Below the pieces are notes generated by a model. It saw nothing but the letters and a program-made list of their open reading frames with translations, was not told where the DNA came from and searched no databases. DNA of 64,000 nt from Paludibacter sp. (GTDB taxonomy: Bacteria > Bacteroidota > Bacteroidia > Bacteroidales > Paludibacteraceae), in assembly GCA_024710005.1 (NCBI GenBank), contig JANJVQ010000025.1, positions 1-64,000 of the forward strand. The letters are read 5' to 3'. This document shows positions 36,682 to 45,846 of the stretch, in pieces. Numbering within the stretch: position 1 is the stretch's first letter; every line of letters starts with the position of its first letter. Position numbers and translations under genes: made by a program.

Positions 36682-38322
36682 ATGAAAACAACTTACTCAT
36701 CCGGAATTTCCGGAAAATTATTGGCTATTGTGATGGTCGTAATTACTGTCATTTGTGTATCATTAAGTGAATTGAATGCTCAAAATTACACCCTACTTGG
36801 CAGGTATAATATTGAAGGCCCAGATTCTGCTGCAGCTATGACTATTACTGATAATCCGTATGGACTATCTTTCAGTAATCTGATTTTAAACACAAACAAT
36901 GTTGTTGTATATCAATACAATCCCACAACTGGAGAATTGAAAACATCACAATGGGGCTCAGGATTTAACACTACTAAAAACATTGAAATTCAGATTCAAC
37001 GAAATGCGAATCAGAATTTCAAAATTACACATGTAGCAGTAGGCTATTGGAATGCCACTACAGGCAGAGAAGTGAATGTTCGTGCTAATGATATTGAGAT
37101 TTCAAGAAGAGCTACTGCTTCAACAGCTAATGGTACTACTTCTATTGGCGAAGTTTATAATAGTACAAATCTTGATAATACGATAGTAGCGCATATGGCT
37201 AATATTCCTGCAATTGAGAATGATGATGTTCAATCAATCAAAATCGCAGCAAAAGGGAACACCGGTCTAAATATCAAGAAAATTGAAGTCTACGGTTTTA
37301 TAAATTATAAACTTTATGAAGACTTTGGGAATACTGCCATCGTCAATATTGCCAAAACAACCGGTACGACCATTGCAGATTTCAACCCGCTGGCACTTAC
37401 AGATTTTCGAGTTCCGGGATGGACAGGTAGTTCTAATAATCAATTAGTTTTTGCTGTAGCCAATGAGAGAGCAGCAGGTATGTTGTTTGGTGGCACTGCC
37501 TCTGACACTGCTTATATCAAATCACCTGCAATTGATCTGAGTGAAGCCTATGAAGTTACATACGAAAACCGGGCAAGGGTTTCCGGCAATAATGGTAAGA
37601 CATTAATATATGACAATAATGGATTGCTGAAGGAAGAAACCAGAACTGAATATAGTTATGCAACCGTTTCGACTGATGGATTTATCGGCTCTGCATCAGA
37701 AAACATCACTTTTGCAGTTCCCAAACAAGATGGCAGCGAACAGGTAATTGACAACATCGTGATTATTCCAACCACCAAACCCGCCCTCAACTACGCCCTG
37801 CAAAGCACCAAAGCCCTCGGCACAGCCACCAAAAGCACCTCAAAAGTCTTCAATGTGCCTTTGAAAGCTGCCAACTTAACCGGCGATGTTACGCTTACAC
37901 TGCAAAGCGGAACTAATTTCGTTCTTTCGGGTGGTACAGTAGCTCAGGCAACTGCCGAAGCAGGAACGGATGTGGAAATTACTTTCAATGCTCCTGAAAC
38001 AGCAGGTACTTATACCGATGTATTGACGATTAGTGCTGCTGGCACAACTGACCGGGTAGTGACTTTATCAGCCATTTCAGATTTGGGTACTTCTACTATT
38101 AATCTCACTGATGGCTCCGTGATTGTTACCGGCAATCAATTAACTATCAATGGACACGCCGGCAATAAAGCAAGCATCTACAATCTGTCAGGCGCAACTT
38201 TGTTTGTACAGGATAACATTAGCGATAATGCCCTGTTTACCTTACCGACCAAAGGTGTTTACCTGCTGAAATTAGAAGGAAGTAATAGCTTTCCGGCTAC
38301 TATGAAGGTGGTAATTAGATAG
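36682..38322 (+). CDS. T9SS-exported beta-domain protein, non-catalytic paralog
   Basis: A 546-residue protein with a signal peptide (about 1-34) and no recognisable enzyme motif. Its whole length matches the part of the next gene product that follows the EEP domain: an N-terminal beta domain (LLGRYNIEG to IKKIEVYGF), a second domain (LYEDFG to IDNIVIIP) with a PGW-x and DTAYIKSPAIDLS core, an Ig-like domain (FNVPLKAANLTGDVTLTL) and a sorting domain (YNLSGATLFVQDN, KGVYLLKLEG). The same two middle domains recur in the phosphoesterase at 47420. The gene looks like a copy of 38393-40849 without the catalytic head. A surface binding or adhesion role is a guess from context. Confidence 0.75.
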   Translation: MKTTYSSGISGKLLAIVMVVITVICVSLSELNAQNYTLLGRYNIEGPDSAAAMTITDNPYGLSFSNLILNTNNVVVYQYNPTTGELKTSQWGSGFNTTKNIEIQIQRNANQNFKITHVAVGYWNATTGREVNVRANDIEISRRATASTANGTTSIGEVYNSTNLDNTIVAHMANIPAIENDDVQSIKIAAKGNTGLNIKKIEVYGFINYKLYEDFGNTAIVNIAKTTGTTIADFNPLALTDFRVPGWTGSSNNQLVFAVANERAAGMLFGGTASDTAYIKSPAIDLSEAYEVTYENRARVSGNNGKTLIYDNNGLLKEETRTEYSYATVSTDGFIGSASENITFAVPKQDGSEQVIDNIVIIPTTKPALNYALQSTKALGTATKSTSKVFNVPLKAANLTGDVTLTLQSGTNFVLSGGTVAQATAEAGTDVEITFNAPETAGTYTDVLTISAAGTTDRVVTLSAISDLGTSTINLTDGSVIVTGNQLTINGHAGNKASIYNLSGATLFVQDNISDNALFTLPTKGVYLLKLEGSNSFPATMKVVIR

Positions 38323-38378
38323 TCTACGGTCTGCGGTCTCTAATGTCTGTTGACTGTTGACCGTAGACTGTAGACATT
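38323..38378 (+). repeat. Intergenic heptamer-type repeat
   Basis: The gap between two paralogous genes is filled with degenerate GTCTACGGTCTGCG-like words and GACCGTAGACTGTAGACATT, ending 17 bp before the ATG. It belongs to the family also seen at 3570, 45749, 50534, 52554 and 53502; most members end in GACATTWA just upstream of a start codon. Confidence 0.65.
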
Positions 38379-38392
38379 AAAAAAAACAAAAA

Positions 38393-40849
38393 ATGAAACA
38401 ACTTCGAATACTTCTCGTAATTTTTCTGATTAGCTCCCCCTGGCTTCATCAGCAAACGGTTTCTCAATCGGGCGATACGCTGCGTCTGGCCACCTACAAC
38501 GTGCGGGTCGACACCAGTAGCGATACCGGAAACCGCGATTGGGAAAAACGCAAAGCGCATGTGGCCGACATCATCAAAAACCTGTATCAGTTTGATATTT
38601 TCGGTGTGCAGGAATTGACAAGTTCCACGCAGCTCAACGATCTGATGGCTTATTTATCAGACACCTACAATGTTTTTTCGAAAGGCATAGGCAACACCGC
38701 CGGGACATCGGGAACCCGCAACGCCATCATTTACAAGAAAAGCCGGCTTACCTTGCTCACCAGTGGCAGTTTCTTTCTTTCTGAAACGCCTGATGTGGCT
38801 GGTATCGGCTGGGATGCCAAACTAAACCGCATCTGTGTGTGGGCTAAAATGCTCGATAATGTCACCAACAAGCAATTTTACTTCTTTAATGCGCATTTCG
38901 ACCACGTGGGTGCTGAAGCCCGTCGGCAATCGGCAAAACTGATTATCAGTAAAATTGCAGAAATTAACGGGACAGATAATTTACCGGTGTTTTTCGTGGG
39001 TGACCTGAACAGTCAGCCGGATAAAATCCCCATCTCGAACATCATCAACGGCGGGTTAATCGACAGTCGTACCCTGCCTTTGAAGAAAAATATCTTCGGA
39101 CCGGTAGGTACCACCAATGGGTGGAACAAAGATCCATCGGTACTGACCAATCGCATCGATTATGTCTTCGTAAACGACAAGGTAGATATACATGAGTATC
39201 ACTGCATCACCAAAAAATATTACAGCGATGCCTATCCTTCCGACCACCTGCCGGTGATGGTAAAGGCTATCCTTACCAACAAAGTGGTGATCCCAAGAAT
39301 TAAATCCAACGAGGTATTGCTGGGTGAATACACGATCACCACCGGAGAGAATGAAAGAAAAGCAAGTAACACAGCAGCAGGACTGCAACTTTCCGAGCTG
39401 TACATCGCTCCGGGTTTACTGCAACCAACTTTTGAAAACGATGTATTGCACCTGACCAACTGGAGTACAAGTTTCCAAATGACGGCAGGAAAAAGTGTAC
39501 AGTTTGCCATCTCGAAAGAGGCATCGGTTCTTCAGTTTAAAGTCACCCGCGTAGATGTATCCATCCGGCATCGTGGATCCGATGGCATCGTATTGCATTA
39601 CGGAGCAGCCTATAATTCGGGCACCCGCACCTCCAACCTGAACACCATGCAAATCAGCAAAGATACGCTGATGACTGTGGTCATGCAGGAGGGCGTCGGC
39701 AACAATGTTACCGCGACACCGGCAGTCATCGACAACAATCCTTTCTACATGGCTTTCGGCACGCGTTCTGCTTTGCCTACCGACACAGTTACTGTAGATC
39801 AGATCAAAGTGTATGGTATTGTAACTAAATTAGAAGAAGATTTTTCAGCTTATGATGCTGTGGCTGTCAGTGGTGATTTAACGCAGATGCCTCGAATTCC
39901 CGATGATGTATCGCTCAGCAAACAACCCGGATGGATGGCTGGTAACATATATGCTTTCAAGGCAGGAACCGGTTATATTGCCACCTTATTGTTGGGGCCG
40001 ACGAATACCGACTCGGCATTCATCACATCACCAAAACTGGATTTATCGCAACCATTCCTACTGAACTTCGGATATCGAAGCCGGATGGGAAATGATATCA
40101 ATCCTGATGGCAGATTGAATGTGTATCTCAACGACAGTTTACTGATTTGGGAAGGACAATCCACGCAAACAACCATGGAAAATGTTAGTTCAATAGCGTT
40201 TCTCGGAACAGCTGACAGCAAAATTACCTTTACTGTACCGACAATTGCAGGTAATGAAATGATGATTGATAACGTCAGCGTGGTAAGTTCATCGCAACCG
40301 GCGTTAAACCTGCCCCTGCATCAGACCATTGATTTAGGTGTGGTTCCGTTAAACACCGGCAAAACGATTCACATTCCTGTTGTTGGCGCAAATCTCAGCC
40401 GGGAACTATCGGTTGTAATGAGTGAAGGAGCAAATTTTCAACTTACTTCTGCTACAGAAATTGAGAAAGCCGAAGCCGAAGCCGGAACTAACATATCGGT
40501 AACTTTCAACCCTCCTTCGATGCCCGGCCTGTATGTCGACACCATCCTGGTTGGAACCGCGAATATGACTTCGAGGGCAATATACCTGAGAGCCGTTCAT
40601 GACTATTACAATTTAACGACATCGGTTTTCGACGGACAAATTGCCATTCATGGGAATACCATAAACATCCGGGATACAGGAATAAGTAAGGTACAACTAT
40701 TCAGTTTAACAGGTATTTTACTGCGTGAAGAAAGGGCTTCAGGCGATGAAATCAATATAAATGCGCCTGGTTTTGGATGTTATATTTTGCGTATTACCGG
40801 CAACAATAACCAACAATATTCACGGAAAATAATGATACAACCGTTGTGA
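38393..40849 (+). CDS. EEP-fold hydrolase with beta domains and T9SS domain
   Basis: An 818-residue exported protein. After the signal peptide (about 1-26), residues about 30-300 form an endonuclease/exonuclease/phosphatase domain: ATYNVRVDT, FGVQELTS, FFNAHFDHVG, VGDLNSQPD and the closing D284-H285 in SDHLPVMV. It is only distantly like the EEP gene at 33344. Residues about 310-760 contain the same three beta domains as the preceding gene, and about 760-818 a sorting domain. It closes the operon starting at 33344. The phosphoester substrate is unknown; together with the phosphodiester glycosidase it points to phosphate in the target. Confidence 0.85.
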   Translation: MKQLRILLVIFLISSPWLHQQTVSQSGDTLRLATYNVRVDTSSDTGNRDWEKRKAHVADIIKNLYQFDIFGVQELTSSTQLNDLMAYLSDTYNVFSKGIGNTAGTSGTRNAIIYKKSRLTLLTSGSFFLSETPDVAGIGWDAKLNRICVWAKMLDNVTNKQFYFFNAHFDHVGAEARRQSAKLIISKIAEINGTDNLPVFFVGDLNSQPDKIPISNIINGGLIDSRTLPLKKNIFGPVGTTNGWNKDPSVLTNRIDYVFVNDKVDIHEYHCITKKYYSDAYPSDHLPVMVKAILTNKVVIPRIKSNEVLLGEYTITTGENERKASNTAAGLQLSELYIAPGLLQPTFENDVLHLTNWSTSFQMTAGKSVQFAISKEASVLQFKVTRVDVSIRHRGSDGIVLHYGAAYNSGTRTSNLNTMQISKDTLMTVVMQEGVGNNVTATPAVIDNNPFYMAFGTRSALPTDTVTVDQIKVYGIVTKLEEDFSAYDAVAVSGDLTQMPRIPDDVSLSKQPGWMAGNIYAFKAGTGYIATLLLGPTNTDSAFITSPKLDLSQPFLLNFGYRSRMGNDINPDGRLNVYLNDSLLIWEGQSTQTTMENVSSIAFLGTADSKITFTVPTIAGNEMMIDNVSVVSSSQPALNLPLHQTIDLGVVPLNTGKTIHIPVVGANLSRELSVVMSEGANFQLTSATEIEKAEAEAGTNISVTFNPPSMPGLYVDTILVGTANMTSRAIYLRAVHDYYNLTTSVFDGQIAIHGNTINIRDTGISKVQLFSLTGILLREERASGDEININAPGFGCYILRITGNNNQQYSRKIMIQPL

Positions 40850-40872
40850 ACATTTTTCTAAACATACCTGTT

Positions 40873-40880
40873 TATATTTG
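40873..40880 (+). promoter_or_regulatory. Promoter -7 box without the operator pair
   Basis: TATATTTG lies 44 bp before the start codon of 40925. One TGAACA-like word occurs at 40847 but the 21-bp and 24-bp spacing of the regulon operator is not met, so control here may differ. Confidence 0.45.
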
Positions 40881-40924
40881 CATACAGAGAATTATTATTT
40901 TATTAACATAAAACAACTATAGTT

Positions 40925-41770
40925 ATGAAACACAAATTACTAACTTTCGCCGTATTGGCAATTTTACCCTTATTAAACATGCAGGCCGACGAACCGGTAT
41001 TACATGTATCTGAGAATTTTAGCACGCAAGCCTGGCAGGATGCATTATCAACCAATGATCCAGCCTATGTGAAACCGGCACCGGGTGGAAACTACGGTGT
41101 GTTGACTACCGCACTGTATCAGGACAAATACAAGATGGAAGGAGCTTTTGTTACCTTGCAACTCGACACTGACAACCCGACCCTCGATTGCGCCTTATTT
41201 GCAGAGAAAAGTATTGTGCATACCGATGAGAATGGTCATGCCATTTCATTTCGCCTGAGAAATTCAGGAACATCCTACTTTGAAATGCAGGAATTGCCCA
41301 ACGCGGGTGTAATCACCATTCATGCCAGAAACGGGAATAAAACGGCTACAACAACCATGAAATTGCAAAAGTATGAAATGGAAGCATGGACCGACATCCA
41401 CACTTTTGATTTAAGAATGAGTAACGACTTCAGAAACACATTTTTAGATGAAATCCTAACTTTCAACATCAACTCACCGGATCCCATCAAGCTTCGACTC
41501 AGCAGAGGCGATAAATTCATCATGCTTTTTCAGGTCGACGTAGCAGCCTATGCCCCTACCGCCGTAAAAAACCTGCAATATGCCGGATTTAACGTAAACG
41601 GAAGAACCCTGATCGCTGAAAATCCTACACAGGTTAGCATCTACAACATGCTCGGGAAAGTGGTGCATGAAGTGTATGTTGAAAACACTGTTGAACTACC
41701 GGCAAGTGTTGGCAAAGGACTTTATATTGTCAAAGGCAATCAGGGTGTACAAAAAATTCAGATAAAATAA
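40925..41770 (+). CDS. Small module protein with T9SS sorting domain
   Basis: A 281-residue protein: signal peptide (about 1-21), one copy of the locus module (about 25-212: SENFSTQAWQDALSTNDP, ISFRLRNSGTSYFEMQEL, NAGVITIHARNGN, DPIKLRLSRGDKFIMLFQV) and a sorting domain (about 217-281: SIYNMLGKVVHEVYV, GKGLYIVKGNQG). No catalytic motif. The module is close to that at the C-terminus of the phosphodiester glycosidase. It is probably displayed on the surface as a binding protein; this is inferred from domain context only. Confidence 0.82.
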   Translation: MKHKLLTFAVLAILPLLNMQADEPVLHVSENFSTQAWQDALSTNDPAYVKPAPGGNYGVLTTALYQDKYKMEGAFVTLQLDTDNPTLDCALFAEKSIVHTDENGHAISFRLRNSGTSYFEMQELPNAGVITIHARNGNKTATTTMKLQKYEMEAWTDIHTFDLRMSNDFRNTFLDEILTFNINSPDPIKLRLSRGDKFIMLFQVDVAAYAPTAVKNLQYAGFNVNGRTLIAENPTQVSIYNMLGKVVHEVYVENTVELPASVGKGLYIVKGNQGVQKIQIK

Positions 41771-41789
41771 TTTTTATCCTTCTGAATTG

Positions 41790-41911
41790 ATCGTTCGAAC
41801 CGAACGATGCGAACCAATCGAACCGAACGTCTCGAATCAATCGAATCGCTCGGTTCGATTCATTTGAGTGGGACGTCTCGAACGACTTGAGTGGGACGAC
41901 TCAAACCAATT
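41790..41911. repeat. Intergenic CGAACCGAACG repeat cluster with hairpin
   Basis: The 246-bp gap after 41770 begins with a perfect 8-bp hairpin (41790-41797 with 41801-41808), then variants of TCGAACCGAACG and CAATCGAA in both orientations, and two copies of TTGAGTGGGACG 25 bp apart. It could work as a terminator or be a decayed short-repeat array. It differs in sequence from the other repeats in the window. Confidence 0.7.
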
Positions 41912-41923
41912 GAAATGTTATTC

Positions 41924-41988
41924 TGAACAAAAATACAAGTATACAGAACATTTGTACGCATCTATAAACTTTCTCCTGAATATATTTG
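41924..41988 (+). promoter_or_regulatory. Promoter with regulon operator
   Basis: Half-sites TGAACAAAAATA (41924-41935) and AGAACATTTGTA (41945-41956) start 21 bp apart; 24 bp later is the -7 box TATATTTG (41981-41988). It drives 42017-47253. Confidence 0.75.
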
Positions 41989-42016
41989 CAGGTAAATAAT
42001 CTAACTGCAAATATCC

Positions 42017-43495
42017 ATGAACTACAACAAAATCACGTGTTTGGGAATTAGCGCCGGATTGGCGCTGTCACCACTCCAGGCAGCTAAAAACAAGCAGGCA
42101 AACGAAAAGCCCAATGTGCTTTTCATTATCATGGATGACATGAACGACTGGATTGGTGTGCTCGGGGGAAACAACCAGGTAAAAACACCTAACTTAGACA
42201 GACTTGCAGCACGTGGTGTTGTGTTTTCAAACGCCTATACTGCGGTTCCGCTCTCGAATCCCTCCAGGGCAGCTTTAATGACCGGCAAACAACCGTTTGT
42301 GACCGGGATTTACAACAACCAACATGAACTGAGCAAATTTCCCGAATCGAACAACAGTCTGTTCATGCCACAGCATTTCAAAGACAACGGGTACACCACC
42401 ATCATTGCAGGTAAAATCTTTCATACCAAACCTTCAGCCGACAAAATGAAAAGCATGTGGGACGATATGAAAAATATAGATGGTGGTTACGGTCCCTGGA
42501 TTAAAAACAACCAACTTCCGGAACACCTGACTCAACGCTGGACAAACTACGAAGCCTGGACGGGACCTGACACTGACTTTCCTGATGTCAGAAACTCACA
42601 ACGCATCATCGAATTTCTGGGAGAAAAACATGAGAAGCCATTCTTTGCCGCGATGGGGTTTTACAGACCACACACTCCCTATACAGCTCCTAAAAGATAT
42701 TTCGATTTATATCCGCTTGAAGAAATCAAACAACCGGCATTGAATCCTGATGACCTCAACGATCTTCCGGAGTACGCGGTTAACAACTTCTTGAGAGACA
42801 GAAAACAGATTCAATTACTGCGGGCTGAAGGCAACTATTACGAACAAATGTTGAGGGCATATTTAGCTTGTGTGAGTTTTGCTGATGACTATATCGGCAA
42901 AATCTTAGACGCGCTGGAGAAATCTCCTTATGCCGACAACACCTGCATCGTATTGGTTGGTGATAATGGATTTCATCACGGGGAAAAAGAGCACTGGGGA
43001 AAAACAACCCTATGGCGCGAAGCCAACCACGTGCCTTTTATCATCGCACCACCCCGCCTCAAAAACAAAATTAAACCGGCTGTTTGCGAGAGTCCGGTTG
43101 GGTTAATCGACATATATCCTACCCTGGTTGACTTCTGCGGATTATCTCCCGTAGAAAATCAGCTGGCAGGCAACAACCTGACCCCACTTTTGCACAAACC
43201 GGCTATGAAATGGGATAAAACGGCTATTTCGACTTTCCTGCCCGGCAACTTTGTGGTGCACAGCAGCAACTGGAATTACATCCGGTATAAAGATGGCAGT
43301 CACGAACTGTACAACCTCACATCCGATGAAAATGAATGGGAGAACCTGGCTGACAAACCTGCCTATAAACACATCGTCGAATCGCTGAGCAAACAAATCC
43401 CGACAAGCTGGTATATGGGTGCCGGAACAACTCCGGCAAGTCAAAACAAAGCACCTGCTCAAAGACGAAAACCCCGTGTAACCCGACCACTTTAA
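42017..43495 (+). CDS. Ser-type sulfatase, iduronate-2-sulfatase-like
   Basis: A 492-residue sulfatase with a signal peptide (about 1-22). Metal ligands D40-D41 in IMDDMNDWIG; signature SNPSRAALMTG starting at S80. The pattern DDMNDW, FYRPHTPYTAPKRYFDLY and DNGFHHGEKEHWGKTTLW is that of iduronate-2-sulfatase and its bacterial relatives, some of which act on other uronic or neutral sugars. A short basic proline-rich tail ends the protein. Its near relative at 53575 has the same catalytic part but an added module and sorting domain. First gene of an operon with a GH2 and another sulfatase. Confidence 0.93.
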   Translation: MNYNKITCLGISAGLALSPLQAAKNKQANEKPNVLFIIMDDMNDWIGVLGGNNQVKTPNLDRLAARGVVFSNAYTAVPLSNPSRAALMTGKQPFVTGIYNNQHELSKFPESNNSLFMPQHFKDNGYTTIIAGKIFHTKPSADKMKSMWDDMKNIDGGYGPWIKNNQLPEHLTQRWTNYEAWTGPDTDFPDVRNSQRIIEFLGEKHEKPFFAAMGFYRPHTPYTAPKRYFDLYPLEEIKQPALNPDDLNDLPEYAVNNFLRDRKQIQLLRAEGNYYEQMLRAYLACVSFADDYIGKILDALEKSPYADNTCIVLVGDNGFHHGEKEHWGKTTLWREANHVPFIIAPPRLKNKIKPAVCESPVGLIDIYPTLVDFCGLSPVENQLAGNNLTPLLHKPAMKWDKTAISTFLPGNFVVHSSNWNYIRYKDGSHELYNLTSDENEWENLADKPAYKHIVESLSKQIPTSWYMGAGTTPASQNKAPAQRRKPRVTRPL

Positions 43496-43540
43496 ACAAT
43501 TAAACTTTTAAATAATTAAACATAAAAACTATATATTGAA

Positions 43541-45748
43541 ATGAAGAAAGTAATGCTTACCGCGCTGGCGATTATCACGCTTGCCACACAGGCTACTGCC
43601 TGGACTCCGAAAGGAGATAAAATTAAAACTCCCTGGGCAGAAAAAATAACGCCCGAAAACGCGTGGAGAGAATATCCACGTCCACAGTTAAAGAGAGCTG
43701 AATGGACTAATCTGAATGGTTTGTGGCAATATGCCGTAACCAATATGAATACGCAAAAGAAACAGGTGAAATTTGAAGGTGAAATACTTGTGCCATTTGC
43801 CATTGAGTCCTCTTTGTCGGGTGTTGCCCGTTCGTTTTTACCAGAAGACAAACTGTGGTATCGCCGGGAATTCCAGGTGGCTGATCAATCAAAAAACAAG
43901 GTAACCATCCTGCATTTTGGCGCGGTCGATTATGAATGTAATGTTTGGGTAAACGACAAATTAGTTGGCAGCCACAAAGGCGGAAACAACCCTTTCTCGT
44001 TCGACATCACCAAATACCTGAACAAAAAAGGTACGCAGGTAGTCGAACTGAGCGTGGTTGACCCAACCGATACCGAATCTATTACCCGCGGTAAACAACA
44101 ACTCAACCAACGGGGCATCTGGTACACACCGGTATCCGGCATCTGGCAAACCGTTTGGCTTGAAACGGTGGATAAAACACACATTCGCAGTGTGCTCCCA
44201 CAGTCCGACATCAAAAAAAGCATCATCAACCTGAATTTCGATGTAGCCAATTCATCCGGAAAAGAAACGGTAGAAATCAAGGTGTTGGATAATGGCAAAA
44301 CTATCGCGACCGTTACGCAGCAAATCGCCGCGCAAATCCCGGTGGCATTGCCCAACATTGTTCGCTGGTCGCCCGAAACTCCGAAGCTCTATCAGTTGGA
44401 AATTGCTTTAAAACAACAGAATAAGGTCGTTGATCAGGTACAAAGCTATTTCGCCATGCGCGAAGTTTCGACAGTTACAGATGAAAAAGGTTTCCGCCGC
44501 GTTGGGTTGAACGGCCAGCCTATCTTCCAATGGGGAACACTCGACCAGGGCTGGTGGCCCGATGGTTTACTGACTCCTCCCTCTGTGGAAGCCATGGTAT
44601 GGGATATGATTCAACTGAAAGCCATGGGATTCAACACCATCCGCAAGCACATCAAGGTAGAACCTGCTTTATATTATTACTATGCCGATTCACTCGGGCT
44701 GATGTTGTGGCAAGATATGCCTTCGGGTTTCGCTACAGAACGCAGAGACGTTGAACATGTTTCTGCTACTGCTGAGAAAGACTGGGATGCACCGGCAGAA
44801 GTAGTAAATCAGTATAGAAAAGAAATGAATGAAATGATCGACTGGTTGCGCTTCTTCCCCAGCATTACAACCTGGGTAACGTTCAACGAAGGATGGGGAC
44901 AACATAACACCAAAGAAGTAGTGGCCTGGGCTCAGCAGAAAGACCCGACGCGGCTGATTAATGGCGTAAGCGGCTGGACGGAAAGGTTCGTGGGTGACAT
45001 GTACGACATACATAATTACCCGGCAACTTCCATGATTCTACCGGAGCATTGCGGTAACCGCATCTCAGTGTTGGGTGAGTTCGGTGGACTGGGGTTACCG
45101 GTACAGGGACATCTGTGGAACCCGAACATGCGCAACTGGGGATACAAAAACATGGATGGCAGCATGGACTTCGTGAACGACTATGCCCGTCTGATTTACG
45201 ACCTCGAAACCCTGATTGCACAGGGACTCAGTGCTGCTATTTACACCCAGACAACCGATGTGGAAGGCGAAGTTAACGGTTTCATTACCTACGATCGTAA
45301 AGTCACCAAAATACCACCCGCTTTCATGCACATCCTGCACAGCAAGTTGTACAATGTAATACCGGCAACCGGCACGACACTGATAGCCGACGGACAGTAT
45401 GGTAAGAAAATTAAACGTGAAATTGAACTGAACGGCGTAAAAAAAACAGTACAGGCACCTTTCGAAATCAAGGGAAATGCTACCGTGAAAGCTGTGCATA
45501 AATTTAATGTCAACAAAACATTTAAAAACTTATCGTTGTGGCTGAATGTAAATGACTATGCAAAGGTAAAACTCAATGGGGTAACCGTACTCGACCAACC
45601 CGTTCGCTATACCCGTCATTACAACCAGTATAACATCAGCAACTTTGCTTCTTACCTGCAAAGAGGCGAAAATGTACTGGAAATTGAAGTGACACAAAAA
45701 GAAAATGGCAGAAATATGTTGTTTGATTTTGGATTAATTGGTTTTTAA
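43541..45748 (+). CDS. Glycoside hydrolase family 2 enzyme
   Basis: A 735-residue exported GH2 enzyme (signal peptide about 1-20). Order: N-terminal jelly-roll (about 45-215), Ig-like domain (about 220-310), TIM barrel (about 315-600) and a C-terminal beta domain. The acid/base candidate is E450 in TFNEGWGQH and the nucleophile candidate E513 in VLGEFGGLG. GH2 members act as beta-galactosidases, beta-mannosidases, beta-glucuronidases and others; nothing visible selects one. It lies 45 bp after the iduronate-sulfatase-like gene and before a sulfatase, so it may cut after desulfation. Confidence 0.9.
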   Translation: MKKVMLTALAIITLATQATAWTPKGDKIKTPWAEKITPENAWREYPRPQLKRAEWTNLNGLWQYAVTNMNTQKKQVKFEGEILVPFAIESSLSGVARSFLPEDKLWYRREFQVADQSKNKVTILHFGAVDYECNVWVNDKLVGSHKGGNNPFSFDITKYLNKKGTQVVELSVVDPTDTESITRGKQQLNQRGIWYTPVSGIWQTVWLETVDKTHIRSVLPQSDIKKSIINLNFDVANSSGKETVEIKVLDNGKTIATVTQQIAAQIPVALPNIVRWSPETPKLYQLEIALKQQNKVVDQVQSYFAMREVSTVTDEKGFRRVGLNGQPIFQWGTLDQGWWPDGLLTPPSVEAMVWDMIQLKAMGFNTIRKHIKVEPALYYYYADSLGLMLWQDMPSGFATERRDVEHVSATAEKDWDAPAEVVNQYRKEMNEMIDWLRFFPSITTWVTFNEGWGQHNTKEVVAWAQQKDPTRLINGVSGWTERFVGDMYDIHNYPATSMILPEHCGNRISVLGEFGGLGLPVQGHLWNPNMRNWGYKNMDGSMDFVNDYARLIYDLETLIAQGLSAAIYTQTTDVEGEVNGFITYDRKVTKIPPAFMHILHSKLYNVIPATGTTLIADGQYGKKIKREIELNGVKKTVQAPFEIKGNATVKAVHKFNVNKTFKNLSLWLNVNDYAKVKLNGVTVLDQPVRYTRHYNQYNISNFASYLQRGENVLEIEVTQKENGRNMLFDFGLIGF

Positions 45749-45840
45749 TATCGGACGCCGGACACCAGACACCGGTCACCGGTCACCAGACAGATATCAT
45801 GAAACTGGAGTCTGGAGTCTGGAGTCTGGCGACATTTATA
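45749..45840 (+). repeat. Intergenic heptamer-type repeat
   Basis: This gap combines GGTCACCGGTCACC and three tandem TGGAGTC units (7-bp period) and ends with GGCGACATTTA seven bases before the ATG at 45847. The annotated open frame could be extended into it from an ATG at 45799, but that would encode low-complexity residues before the signal peptide. Confidence 0.75.
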
Positions 45841-45846
45841 AAAAAC

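Noticed and set aside
40837-40880. Regulon operator upstream of 40925
   Set aside because: Only one TGAACA word at 40847; neither the 21-bp pairing nor the 24-bp gap to the -7 box is met.
45799-45846. Start of the sulfatase inside the repeat
   Set aside because: The extra 16 residues come from the heptamer repeat and precede a proper signal peptide at 45847.
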